Of a stretch of DNA of 64,000 nucleotides, positions 22,662 to 33,398 are shown piece after piece. Source of the DNA: Heracleum sosnowskyi (taxonomy: Eukaryota; Streptophyta; Magnoliopsida; Apiales; Apiaceae). The stretch is from NCBI GenBank assembly GCA_030848705.1, contig CM061243.1, positions 102,236,436 through 102,300,435 of the forward strand, in the 5' to 3' direction. The position numbers and the translations under genes were made by a program. Under the pieces are notes generated by a model. It was not told where the DNA came from. It did not search any database and saw nothing but the letters and a program-made list of their open reading frames with translations. Within the stretch, counting starts at the first letter, position 1; every line of letters begins with the position of its first letter.

Positions 22662-25007
22662 CTAAGTGTTAGATTTAAGGATCCAGACTTGCTTGGATCC
22701 TTTGGCTTTCTTAACATTGTTAGCTTTTACAGCGGAATCACTATCAACAGAGTTTAAACTAACATTGTCAGACTTTACACTTACAGAGTTTGCTCTAACC
22801 CATTTCAAGTTGGGTTTTAGCTCATAATAGTTGTGATAAATAGCATGATAACTCTTGCAAGTATAAATGGAATGTCAAGTGCTCCCACATTGTGTGCATA
22901 AAGTCTGTGGTCTAACCCTAACATAATCATTCTTTACTCCAGATGTGGAGGGTAAAGAGTTAATATCTTTGTTCTTCTTGCAAAACCTGGCAAGATGGTT
23001 AGAACTACCACAACTATGACATGTTTTTCTAGGAGCAGCAGAATTAGGCAGATAATCATTTCTTTTATTAATGCCTACTTTTCCATTCCTATTCTTCTTA
23101 GAGATTTTCTGTTTGTTGACAGACTTTACTTCTTTAAACTTATATTTGAATTGTTTCTCTATCATTAAACCAACATTAACCTGTCTATCACAGATTTTTA
23201 CTGGTTCTTTAACAGCTTCTATCTCAATCTTATTCTCTGTTATTGAATCAATATTAACCTATTTTTCACAGGTTTCAATTGGCTCCATAACAGCTTCTTT
23301 CACAACTACAGACTTTAGCTTACTGGATTCATGAACAAATTTCACAGGTTTAAGTTGTGGTTTCACTTTAACTTTATCTTTAAACCTAAGTTCATCTTCC
23401 TCATAGTAACCTAAACCTACAGTATCTGTCTGAAAAACCTGATGTGTGTCTTTTCCAGAATTGGTCCAAGTTTTAATTACTTTCCTCTCTTTTTCCAACT
23501 CAGATTCTATTTTCCTATATCTTTTAAGCAACTCCCGTTCAACATAAACAGCATCATCTCTCTCCTTTTGAACTTGTTGCATGTTAACAAGTCTTTCTTC
23601 AAGAAATTTATTCCTCTCTTTAAGACCTAGATTCTCAGATTTGATTCTTTCATTCTCTAAAGTCTGATCCCTATAACTAACATGTATGCTTTTAAGATAA
23701 ATTCTTAATTCAGATATATTATCAGTATCATAAGCATAAGTTGTTAGGGGTACCTTGTTTTCAGATGACTCGGCTTCATCTTTAACAGTTTCCATGAGAG
23801 CATAATTGACTCCCTCATCTGAGTCTGAAGTGTCTACCCAGTCCTTGCCTTTAGTGATGAGTGCTTTCTCAGATTTTCCTTTCTTGCACTCTGGAGCATA
23901 ATGACCCATTTCTTTACACTTGTAGCACTGGATCTTTGACTTGTCTTTCTTTCCAGACTTGGTATCTTTTTCATCAGACTGTCTGAATTTTCTTTTATAA
24001 GAATTTGAATCTTCCCTTGAGAATCTCTTTCCTTTCTTGAAGTTCATGAATCCCATCTTCTTGAAAGTCTTTACCATTAAAGCAGCCATTCTCATCATCT
24101 CTTCATCATCATCCTCAGAATCAGAAGCTTCATCATCAGTATTTGAGCCATCATCAGAGTTTGATGACTCACTGTCAGATTTAATGACTAAAGCCTTTCC
24201 TTTGGCTTTCTTTCTTGATGATTCCTTCTTGACAGGCTTTTCTTCAACTTTAAGAGCAACAGATTTTGTCTTCTTTCCAGATCTTTTGTTTCTTTGTTCT
24301 ATCTCCAATTCATGAGTTTTGAGCAACCCATAGATTTCATCAAGATCTGTTTCTGCAAGATCATAATTGTCTCTGATTGTTGTTGCCTTTAAATCCCATC
24401 TTTCAGGTAGGGATAGAAGAAACTTGAGATTTGACTCTTCAAGTTCATATTCTTTATCAACCAGGGACAAATCATTCAACAATTTACAAAATCTGTCATA
24501 AGTATCTGTCAAACTTTCATCAGATCTAGAATCAAAGTGTTCATACTCCTGTGTTAGAATGGTTTTCCTATTATTCTTTATTGCACTTGTTCCTTGACAC
24601 CTGACTTCCAAAGCATCCCAAATTTCTTTGGCAGTTTTACAGCCAATCACTCTGTTAGACATGACATTGTCTAAGGCACTATGGAGTAGATGTCTAACCT
24701 TTACATCCTTTGCAATTTATGAGATGTCTTCAGGAGTCAAGTCTTTCTTCTCTTTTGGAACTGTCTTTTGTTCTTGACCAGTAATAACAGGAGATAATTT
24801 AGTTGGCATATGAGGACCATCATTGATTCTATCAAGGTATTCTGGATCTGTGGCTTCCAGAAACATGGTCATCTTCACCTTCCATATTGGATATTCAACT
24901 GGTCTTAGAATTGGAACCCTTATAGTCTCATATCGACTAACAGAAGTTGTTTGAACCTTCTGAGCATTAGAACCTGCATTAGAACCTTCCTGAGAGTTGT
25001 CAGCCAT
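22662..25007 (-). pseudogene. Gag of SIRE copy A, with three zinc knuckles
   Basis: Starts MADNSQEGSNAGSNAQKVQT at 25,007 and ends VWILKSNT-stop at 22,662. It holds a UBN2-like capsid region (TYDRFCKLLNDLSLVDKEYE), an acidic Ser/Asp stretch, then CCHC knuckles CYKCKEMGHYAPEC, CHSCGSSNHLARFC and CTQCGST-x-HSIYTC, with a coiled-coil-like stretch between the first and second. Three nonsense mutations: TCA to TAA at 24,717, CAG to TAG at 23,259, TGG to TGA at 22,875; the last removes the Trp of the third knuckle. It coats genomic RNA in the particle. Pol lies in another frame about 14 bases downstream. Confidence 0.9.
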
Positions 25008-25056
25008 GATTATACTTGTGTTTAGATCGATAAACTGTATATATTAAACAGCCTTT

Positions 25057-25070
25057 GCTCTGATACCAAT
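25057..25070 (-). promoter_or_regulatory. Primer binding site of SIRE copy A
   Basis: On the minus strand it reads ATTGGTATCAGAGC immediately after the 5' LTR, a match to initiator-methionine tRNA. Confidence 0.88.
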
Positions 25071-25564
25071 TGTTAGGCCGAATTACACAATATATAATCA
25101 ATATAAGTATATTAATAACAATTGAGAACACTGTTTATGAATCAACAACTGAATTATATAAATAACTCTTCTCTCAGTGATGTTAAAGAATCACAGAGAG
25201 CTGCTAGGTTACAAGAATAATGTATTCAGTATTCGCATCCCTTTTAGGGTTAACCTATCTGTGTTTATATAATACACAGTTACATAATCAATCTCTAATT
25301 GATATTCCTATAAATTAGCTATACAAATCATATCAAATTAGAATTGCTTCTGTCTTCTGTTCCGTTTCCTTAACTGTCTCAATATATCTTGCTTCTTTCC
25401 ATTTTCAAGATATATTGCTTCTAGAATCTTTATATTAGCACCGACAGCTAAGGTAAACTTTCTCCACGTCAGACTTTAATAAACTCTGACTGGCTTCCAG
25501 TAAACTCTGATGAGTACCTGGTACTTAAACACTGATGAACAAACGTCATCAATTATATCTAACA
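25071..25564 (-). repeat. 5' LTR of SIRE copy A
   Basis: 494 bp, same ends as 1,093-1,586 and three differences by eye. It is followed by GTACA, the target duplicate of 1,088-1,092. Confidence 0.92.
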
Positions 25565-25683
25565 GTACATAGGTTCGAAGATGGGGATACAAAGCCAACC
25601 GGTATTATTCCACAATGGCTAGAGATGTACGATCTTGAACGTGTGAACAATCCGTTCAGGCCCGGAGAGTAAGTTAGGAGTTC

Positions 25684-25694
25684 AAGGGGAGGAG
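25684..25694 (+). promoter_or_regulatory. Polypurine tract of the TRIM-like element
   Basis: The purine run AAGGGGAGGAG lies 2 bases before the right LTR start (TGTGACACTCC, 25,697). This fits a plus-strand primer for reverse transcription and supports the plus orientation of the small element. Confidence 0.6.
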
Positions 25695-25696
25695 TT

Positions 25697-25905
25697 TGTG
25701 ACACTCCAATCTCACATAAAGGAGAATTGGGATTTAAATTTAGTTTTTGAGGTATAGTAGTGCACCAAAAAGATCTTTTGGGGTTGTGGTGGTGTTTTGG
25801 TTACCGAAGTGGTTATATTTGGACAAATAGATTTCAGTTTATTTCGTACTCGGAATTAGGATTTAAGTGGATTTCTGGGAAACAAAATTGACCCAATTTA
25901 TCACA
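25697..25905 (+). repeat. Right LTR of the TRIM-like element
   Basis: Starts TGTGACACTCC and shares blocks with 738-973. It is clearly diverged from the left LTR, so the small element is older than the copia inserted in it. The 3' boundary is a guess at the TCACA near 25,905. Confidence 0.5.
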
Positions 25906-25974
25906 ATTTAACTTTTATATAACTATTTATCACTCATAAGACAAGAATTAAAATTTGCTAACTAAAATTTAATG

Positions 25975-26167
25975 TGTTATAATGATAACAAAAGTATAAC
26001 ATATATACACAGAAGCAAGAAAGATTATAATTGACGTAAAGAAAGAACATAGATAGGAATAAGAGAAAAGTTTTATTGAGCTTGAGGATACAGAGAGTTT
26101 ATATCGTACTCTCTAGGCGTTTGGGGCATTACTGATTCAAGGCATATTATAATAAATCTCCACCTTG
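25975..26167 (-). repeat. Probable 3' LTR and purine tract of the Tork element
   Basis: The purine tract reads CAAGGTGGAGATT on the minus strand (26,155-26,167). An LTR could run from TGCCTTG (26,144) to a TATAACA end near 25,975, about 170 bp. There is no partner LTR to confirm this. Confidence 0.45.
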
Positions 26168-26273
26168 ACTTGAATCCTCTCACAGAAACAGATGTACCAG
26201 ATGCACCATAATATTGCCAGATGTACCAGAAAAAAAACTTTTTTACCTTAGATTTTTTGCCCTAAAGGGGCAA

Positions 26274-27427
26274 TCAACAACTTCGAACATTTAGCAAGTC
26301 CAAACAATATTGAAACGTGCTATGTGGAATCGGCTTGGTGAGCATATCAGCTGGGTTATCAGCAGTACCCACGTTACTCACCTTGATTCTCTTTTCACTT
26401 CTTAGAAAATGATATCTTACATCTATGTGCTTAGTCCTCTCATGATGGACTTGATCCTTAGCTAAACAGATTGCATTGAGACTGTCACAATACACTATAG
26501 CCTGATCATGATGTAGACCCAAATTACTGACCAATCATTTCAACTAGATTCCTTCTTTTGTTGCTTCTGTCAATGCCATGTACTCTACTTCTATTGTAGA
26601 CAAAGTCACCGTAGGTTGCAGAGTAGCTTTCCAACTGACAATTGAACCACCCAGAGTGAAAGCATAACAAGTCATAGATCTTCTACAGTCAACATCTCCA
26701 GCATAATTAGAGTTTGAAAACCCTGTCACCAAACACTCTGTATCACCTCCATAAATGAGACCAACATTAGACGTATCTTTTAAGTACCGAAAAACCTTCT
26801 TCATAGCTTGCCGATGCTCCTTTCCTGGTTCACCCATAAACCTACTAACAACACTGACAAACTGTGCAAGATCAGGTCTGATGTAGACCATTGCATACAT
26901 CAAGCTTCCTACTGCACTAGCATAGGGAACTCGAGACATGTACTCCTTTTCCTCAGCAGACTTAGGTGCAAAAGTAACAGACAGATGTGCATTTGCACTA
27001 CTAGGAGTGTCTATGGGCTTTACTATAGACATGCCAAATCTTGACAAAATCTTCTGAATGTATCCCTTCTGTGATAAGAAGAGTTTTCTTTTGCTTCTAT
27101 CCCTATATATCCCAGAATTTTCCGAGCCGCACTCAAATCTTTCATTTCAAACTCAGCACTAAGGAGACCCTTCAACTTAAGAACATCAGACTTGTTTTTT
27201 GCAACTATCAATATATCATCTACATATAGGAACAGATAAATCAAAGAACCATTTGCTGCCTTACTATAATAAACACAACAATCATACGGACTCCTGGTGT
27301 AGCCAACACCTATCATATAGCTGTCGAATTTTTTGTACCATTTCCTCAGAGACTTCTTTAAACATACAACCACTACTAGAAAAGGTGCAATAGACATCAG
27401 CTCTTTAACATCGATTATAAAAACCAC
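26274..27427 (-). pseudogene. RT and RNase H of the Tork element
   Basis: Three open pieces: 27,427-27,023 with the RT block LIYLFLYVDDILIVAKN (YVDD catalytic core); 27,047-26,544 with the 'TP...SLMYA...RPDLA' region and the RNase H start; 26,534-26,274 with the RNase H tail TKHIDVRYHFLR and ADMLTKP. The usual first RNase H aspartate context (VDSDYAGD) reads FSNSNYAGD, so acidic catalytic residues are lost. One frameshift near 27,045 and one stop near 26,540. Confidence 0.85.
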
Positions 27428-29310
27428 CGATGTTAAAAGACTTTTTAATATAGAAAAATTTATAAACGATGTAAAAAGGGATTTTAGACATCAGATGTTA
27501 AGTGAATCGATGTCTAATGTACTTTTTAAAAAATAAGAGAAAAACTTCTCTCCTTCTAATAAAAACATTTTCGGGTTAGAAATTCTTTTAGTTACCCCTC
27601 CCCCAAATATTCCCCCCTTTATCACAGTCGATCCCCCTCTCTCACTCGACCTTCCTTGATTTCAATTACACAAAACCCTAGTTTTTGTTTGGGTGAAAAT
27701 TGGTCGATTTGTGTTAATTAGGTCAAACTAAAGCTTAAAATCGTACTATGCTCACCAATTATTAGCTTTGACTTCTTGCAAAGTAAGTGATTTTTCAATT
27801 TCTTCTCCAATTTCAGTTTTGGATTTATAAATAAATATATTCTAACAGTTTCGATCTTGATTTAGCAAGAATTATTTATTATATTGATTCTTAATATTGT
27901 TTTGATAGTCGTAGTAGATTGGTTGATTTATTGAGGATTTGATGTTGGTGTTTTTTTTTTGGTGAATTTTAAAGGAGTGAAAGAATGGATGATGGGAGGT
28001 TGTGCTAGTGAAAAGAGGATCTTTCACGTTTTATTTTTTCTTGTATTTCCTTAATTTATCATTAGCATGTTTATGGATATTACTGAATATAAGCTTGTCA
28101 AGAGAAATTGTTCCTGGCTTTGCTAGAATAATTTTGGGAACTTCACTCAAAAGAAACCTTGTAAGTTTACTTCAGAGATCACAAAAGTAGTCAATGGACG
28201 TGCTTGGTATGATGCTACCAAGATAACAACAGAAGTCACAAGTCTCTATACGGTAAGAAAAGTCTATATTGATTAAGGTTATTTCCCTGCTTAACAAACG
28301 TGAAACACTAAATGCTTGCTCTATGTATCTTGGTACTTTGCCTGTCTGCCGTATGCTAAACTGGCAAGTCCCGTTTTGTTCTAAATTTTAAATGAAATAT
28401 CGCTTGCTACATATTCTGTATGTCTTCCTTTAACCTGCTACTCATAACACCACATGAGCCAAATTCTTTATATAGTTATAATTTATAAGCGTGATACACC
28501 TTTGATTTAGTAAAACTTGTTCAAAAGAGTAAAACTTTTCATTTTTAAAATGTATACCATCCCATTATGAGCAGGGAACTTTGTAATGAGGGATAAACTA
28601 TTATTGGATCATTAAATTTTAAAATAAAGGCAGTGTTCTATTTAGTTTGGTAATGGTTTTGGTTTGGACATGTGATGTGACATTGTAATATTACAATCTT
28701 GGTGATTGCCAACACAAGTATTTTCGAGTTTTCTCCAACAATATCACCAAAGTATGGTTGAAGACCATTTTCAATTTTCCATCATCAGTTGAATTAGCAT
28801 TTATCCCTTATGTTATTTTCTATTGATGCTCTGTTTATTACTAAAGTAGATTGATATTCTCTTTACAATTTCATACAGGGGAATATGTGATTTGGTTTAA
28901 TTACGTGCATTTGGTCAAAAAATGTTGGCTAATATAAAGTGGTGAATAACTGGAGAAACTCATATATAGACCCATTTTCCTTGTTCCTGTTTATTCATCT
29001 ATTATCCAATGGGACATGTTTCGTAATGAGCATTTGTATACATTACCACCCTCTATATCAGCATCTTTAAAGCTCTTTTGCTAAGTTGATATTATTTATG
29101 TTGAGTAAGTGGCAACCTTCTATGCGGATGTTTTTATTTTATTTTTTCATAATGATGTTTTACGGAGACATATTTATTGGAAATATATGACAGGAGTATT
29201 GGACACTGAACACAGCTGCTGAAGTTTGGTTGGATAGAAATGAACAAGTGACATCTGTACATACCATAATTCAACACGTGGAACAAGATCGTTTGCTAGA
29301 ACTCATGATT
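27371..29310. mobile_element. CACTA-like end with possible captured gene pieces
   Basis: The left boundary CACTACTAGAAAAGGTGCAA cuts the Tork RT. It is followed by inverted motifs TTTAACATCG / CGATGTTAAA, as in CACTA subterminal regions. The matching right end (TTTTCTAGTAGTG) was not found, so the element is truncated or rearranged. Inside, 27,600-27,700 resembles a plant 5' UTR (CT-rich, AAACCCTAG box). A plus-strand stretch at about 28,158-28,250 reads as an exon (KFTSEITKVVNGRAWYDATK) with a GTAAGA donor. The source gene was not identified. Confidence 0.45.
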
Positions 29311-29318
29311 TGTTGTTG

Positions 29319-29519
29319 TCATGCATCTGATTTTGGTGGAATGTTATTGGTACCATATCTCTTTGGAGGCACCCCATAATTAGTTGTCCTTGATCGATCA
29401 AGAGACAAACTATGCTGATTCACTACTGGTAATGATGAAACTGATGATTCTGATTCTGACTGTGGTTGTTGAACTTCATGTTGTGGTTCACTTTCATCTT
29501 GAGTGATTTGCTCCTCCAC
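29319..29519 (-). pseudogene. Integrase-RT linker of the Tork element
   Basis: A 66-residue piece rich in Glu, Gln and Ser ending in PPKRYG, the usual linker before RT in copia elements. RT would begin further left but is replaced by the CACTA-like sequence. Confidence 0.7.
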
Positions 29520-29651
29520 CTGTTTTTCAACACTACCACTTTCTTACACAATAATAGACTTCACAGTAGGGTTAAACATAGAATTTTCATCAAAAACTAC
29601 ATTTCTACTTAGTATAACCCTTTTTTAGATGGAGACTAGATTCTATAACCA

Positions 29652-30677
29652 TTAACCCCATCCCCATAGCCTAAAAATACTCCTTTTTTTAGCCCGTGGC
29701 TCCAATTTACCCTCATTTACATGATAATAAACAGTAAAACCAAAAACTCTTAAATCGGAGTAATCAGCAGGCTTACCCGACCATTTCTCAATAGGAGTTT
29801 TGAGATGAATACTTGTGTGAGGTCCACGATTTATCAGATAACATGTTGTACTAACTGTTTTTTCCCAGAATCTTCTAGTTAGTCCAGCATTATAGAGCAT
29901 GCACCTAGCTCTATCTAGAAATGTCTGATTCATATGTTCTGCTACACCATTCTGCTATGGTGTATCTCTGACTGTATGATGCCTAGAAATCCCTTCATTC
30001 TTGCAGAACTCATCAAACTTAGATGAGCAAAATTCCAGACCATTATCAGTTCGCAGCCTCTTAATCTTCTTCCCTGTTTGATTCTCCAATAATTCCTTCC
30101 ACTGCCTGAAAATCTTAAAGACATCACTTTTATGCTTCATGATGAACAACCAAGTCATTCTTGAGAAATTATCAATCATTGACACAAAATATCTGTGACC
30201 CCCTAAAGACTCCACCCGGGAAGGACCCCAACAATCAGAATGGATGTAATCAAGTGTGCCTTTTGTTCTGTGTGTTGCTTTAGGAAACTTGTTGCGATGT
30301 AACTTTCCAAAAACACAATGTTCACAAAACTCAAGACCTGTGACCTTATGACCAGAAAGAAGATCAACTTTTGACAGAATTTGCATCCCTCTTGCACTCG
30401 TGTGACCAAGCCTCATATGCCACAACCTGGTCATATTTTCCTTATCAATCTCTGAGGATACGATAGCAACATAACCTGATAACGTAGAACCTTGAAGAAG
30501 ATACAAGGCACCACGTTTAACACCTTTCAAAACAACATCAGAACCCTTGCAGACATATAGAACTTCACCTTGAACACTGAAACCCTTGTTGTCTAACATA
30601 CTCACAGATATCAGATTCTTCGTCATAAGTGGAACATGCCTAACATCATTCAATGTACGTGCAGAATTTACCATCAT
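29652..30677 (-). pseudogene. Integrase of the Tork element
   Basis: Segment 30,677-29,955 has the zinc-binding part (HMRLGHTSARGM...CEHCVFGK), then DYIHSDCWGPSRVESLGG and RTDNGLEFCS (first and second catalytic aspartates). A stop at the QQNG-equivalent site (NGV.EHMNQT) splits it from 29,933-29,652, which holds the C-terminal part (RARCMLYNAGLTRRFWEKTV). Two frame breaks separate the parts. Confidence 0.85.
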
Positions 30678-31191
30678 GTGTCTGAATTTTAATCGAGCCT
30701 ATTCCAACCATCTCACAAACAAAAATGTTCGCCATAGAAATTTTGCCACCATCTACTTGCTCGTAGGTTGTAAACCACTCCCTACGCGGACATACATGGT
30801 AAGATGCTCCAGAGTCAAGGATCCACACGTCATAGTGATGTGTGTGCTCATCAGCAACAAGAGCAATATCTTCTTCAGAATTGGTACCAGTTACAGCAGC
30901 AGTACCTGCCAATTTATCATGTTGCTTCTTTTTTTTGGGACAGTCAGATTTCCAGTGTCCCTTCTCTTTACAGTAATTACAGACATCATTAGATTTCGGA
31001 CCCTTAGGAGCTGGCTTCTTGAATTTATTCTTCCCCGGCTTTCCATGTCCATTACTTTCGATGGCTACTAACCCAACAACCTGATTATCTGCACCTATAC
31101 CAACCGCCTTATAGCGCAGCTCTCTAGAATGAAGAGCAGATCTTACCTCCTCAAGAGAAAGAGTATCTTTACTAACAACAAACGATTGCAC
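30646..31191 (-). pseudogene. Gag C-terminus and protease of the Tork element
   Basis: CCHC knuckle CNYCKEKGHWKSDC, then protease motif WILDSGASYHVCPRREWF. The frame overlaps the integrase piece by a frameshift near 30,660. Confidence 0.85.
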
Positions 31192-31199
31192 AAAATTCT

Positions 31200-31649
31200 C
31201 ATATACGATAATGGTAAAGAAACTATAAGAATTAAAGCAGCATCCTCATCTTCAACTTTAACATCAATATTACGCAATCCTAATAAAGATTGTGTTTAAC
31301 TGATCTAAGTGATCTCGAAGAGGCATACCTTCCTGCATTCGCATACTAAACAAACGTTGCTTCAGAAGCAACTTATTTGTTAATGACTTTGTCATGTCGA
31401 GACCTTCAAGCTTCAACCACAAACCAGACGCGGTATCCTCCTCCGCAGTTTCAGTAAAAATATATCATCTATAAGGCATAACAAAATTGTTGAGTGTGCA
31501 TTTTTTTCTAGACTATCCATCTCAGCGATTTCAGGATCCGTCGATTTCTTTTTCAACGGCGCCCAGAGCCTCTGTTGCTTTAACAAGGCACGCATCTTGA
31601 TTTGCCATAGACTGAAACTATTCCTCCTAGTAAATTTGTCGACCTTCAC
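31200..31649 (-). pseudogene. Gag N-terminus of the Tork element
   Basis: Begins MKVDKFTRRNSFSLWQIKMR at 31,649, the normal Tork gag start. It is open for 78 residues, then broken, with scraps continuing to 31,191. No LTR or primer site lies upstream, so the 5' end is lost. Confidence 0.75.
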
Positions 31650-32210
31650 GTTAATAGCATGTTGTTTCCCTGTAGTGAGAGATTCAGCAGCGCAAGAAGA
31701 CTAGCTAGGGAGATAGTTTCTCTTACATTTGGTTTATGCATGTCTTTTTATGTACGTTTTCTATACTTTTAAGCACACTAATAAATTGGGGTTTAATTGG
31801 TGAGGAAACTAAGGGGGGGGGGCACTGGATCATCCTTGTAATTTTAATATGTACTGTAGTATTTAAGTCTATGAACTCGAAACCCATATGCATTGCAATG
31901 TTACATTCTATTATTTTATTTCATTGAATGGCCTAGGAATCTAGAGTCGATCTCTACTATAAATATTGTTACAAGTTACTGTATATGGAAGAGGTGAAGG
32001 TATATATACTAACACATGAATCCCGTTCATGCCCTTACACCTTAAAAGGTTGACAGGTCCGCTTTGCCCTCTTATTCTTAGCTTCTCATATGCCTTTAAT
32101 TGAGTTGTTGAACTACTATTATAAACATTTCAAACGGTCTCCTATACATTTTCTTTGCTTATTTTTTTCATTTACTCAAATTTAACAAAGATATGTGCAC
32201 ATGCTCGAAA
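31650..32210. other. Unannotated intergenic stretch
   Basis: Nothing recognised. A G run (9 G) at about 31,814-31,822 is the only low-complexity feature. Confidence 0.4.
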
Positions 32211-33363
32211 CAGTACAAGAAAAGCGGACATTTCTTACCAACTCATTTTTGACCAATAGTAAATGGTCGGTAATGATAGTTTAAAACCTATATAACGAAA
32301 CAGCCTACCATCAAACTCGATCGTAAATACCGACCAACAATGGTCAATTATGAAACGATGGGGGCCCATTATCAATGTCACTCTCATTTGTGACTTATAT
32401 ATAACCGACCAACGACATCAAAACCGACCGGATGTCAGTTGCATTAGGGGACCATATCCACGTCGGTGTTATTTCCAACCAACTCATAACCGACCAACTC
32501 CGTCAAAACCGGCCATTCATACTGTATTAAATTTTATCACATAATTTTTAATAGGTATCACGTTTTTATTGGCTCAAACAAAGTATCTTAAGGAGTCAAC
32601 TCATTTCCGACCGATATTGGTCGGAAATTGCTTTGCTACTTTTGTAATTTTTACTTTTGTAAAAAAAAAACTTTACAGCACAATATACACCATAAAAAAT
32701 AAACTCTAAATGATGCGAACTACAAATATATCACTATATCATTGTAGTCTTTATATATTTATTTTTCATTAATAAGAAAAGAATTTAAACTAGTCCATGT
32801 AAAATTTATGTGCTTTTATGTCGATGATTTTATGGTTTATGATCTTAAATTTCATATTATGATTTTGAGTTAGTAGTATCAGGGTGGACAGGTGGTATTA
32901 ATGGTAGCATATGTAGTTTTTTTTTTTTTACAAAACTGTGCCCAAAAAACTGGACATCTAGTTCATGGGTAAAGACATACCAAGAAATCCCATCATATTT
33001 AGTAAATAGTGGTGGGTTATAGTTGGTCAGAAAAAGGTTCATTATTGATCATTCTTTTTCAATCAATCATAGTAGGTTATCATGTAAGGTTATTGACCCG
33101 TCTTTTCTAACCAACAATGGTAGGTTATAATATGACTTTACCGACCAATCATGGTAGGTTATAACGTGACACGACAAGGAACACGTGGGTAGTATATGGG
33201 GCCAATAAGTTGACAACTAGAATGTAATAACTGACTATTTTTGTTGGTCGGATGAAGGTGGGTAACAACTGTTATAGTGATCGACGGGTCGTTTATGACT
33301 AGGTTTTAACAGACTACTCGTATCGGTGGGTGATGGTCAGAAATGTGCATTTGTCTTGTAGTG
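32211..33363. mobile_element. Non-autonomous CACTA-like element
   Basis: Imperfect inverted ends CAGTACAAGAAAAGCGGACA (left) and CACTACAAGACAAATGCACA (right end, reverse strand), both followed by an ATTTCT(T/G)ACC stretch. Inside are many ACCGACCA / TGGTCGGT-type motifs and AGGTTATAA units, mostly in the outer parts, typical of CACTA subterminal repeats. No reading frame. The left end is mutated from CACTA to CAGTA and no 3-bp target duplication is evident. Confidence 0.65.
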
Positions 33364-33398
33364 AGAGAGTAATTTAATAAAATCTGCAACCTCAAACG

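Larger units (their letters stand above)
1093..25564 (-). mobile_element. SIRE-type Ty1/copia retrotransposon, copy A, with nested Ty3 element
   Basis: Minus-strand element bounded by two 494-bp LTRs and by the 5-bp target duplication GTACA (1,088-1,092 and 25,565-25,569). In order: 5' LTR 25,071-25,564, primer site, gag, protease-integrase-RT-RNase H, a 1.4-kb spacer, an env-like frame, purine tract, 3' LTR 1,093-1,586. Minus the nested Ty3 element and its duplicated target it is about 10.2 kb. The long post-pol region with an env-like frame is known for the SIRE/Maximus lineage. Gag-pol carries three nonsense mutations and one frameshift, so this copy is not autonomous. The LTRs differ at only 3 sites by eye, so it is young. 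Confidence 0.92.
738..25905 (+). mobile_element. TRIM-like small LTR retrotransposon, split by a copia element
   Basis: Two short LTR-like ends face each other: 738-973 (starts TGTAACACCCC, ends GTGACA) and 25,697-about 25,905 (starts TGTGACACTCC). They share a 'gtgcacca' block, a 'ggttaccgaa/ggttacccaa' block and 'actcggaatt', at low identity. Between them are a primer binding site (979-988) and a purine tract (25,684-25,694). Without the 24.5-kb insertion the element is about 0.7 kb, with roughly 250 bp of internal sequence and no reading frame, which fits a terminal-repeat retrotransposon in miniature. The right LTR end and the target duplication are unclear. It could instead be an internally deleted copy of a larger element. 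Confidence 0.6.
25975..31649 (-). mobile_element. Tork-type Ty1/copia element, degraded
   Basis: Minus-strand gag, protease, integrase, RT and RNase H in copia order with frameshifts and stops. Sequence style (MKVDKFTRRNSFSLWQIKMR at the start; LDSGASYHVCPRREWF protease) is typical of the Tork/TNT1-like group. The 5' LTR and primer site are not seen to the right of 31,649. A CACTA-like sequence replaced the front half of RT (27,371-about 29,310). Confidence 0.85.

Noticed and set aside
30586..31071. 161-codon plus-strand frame
   Set aside because: Antisense to the Tork gag/protease/integrase region, which has recognisable motifs on the other strand.
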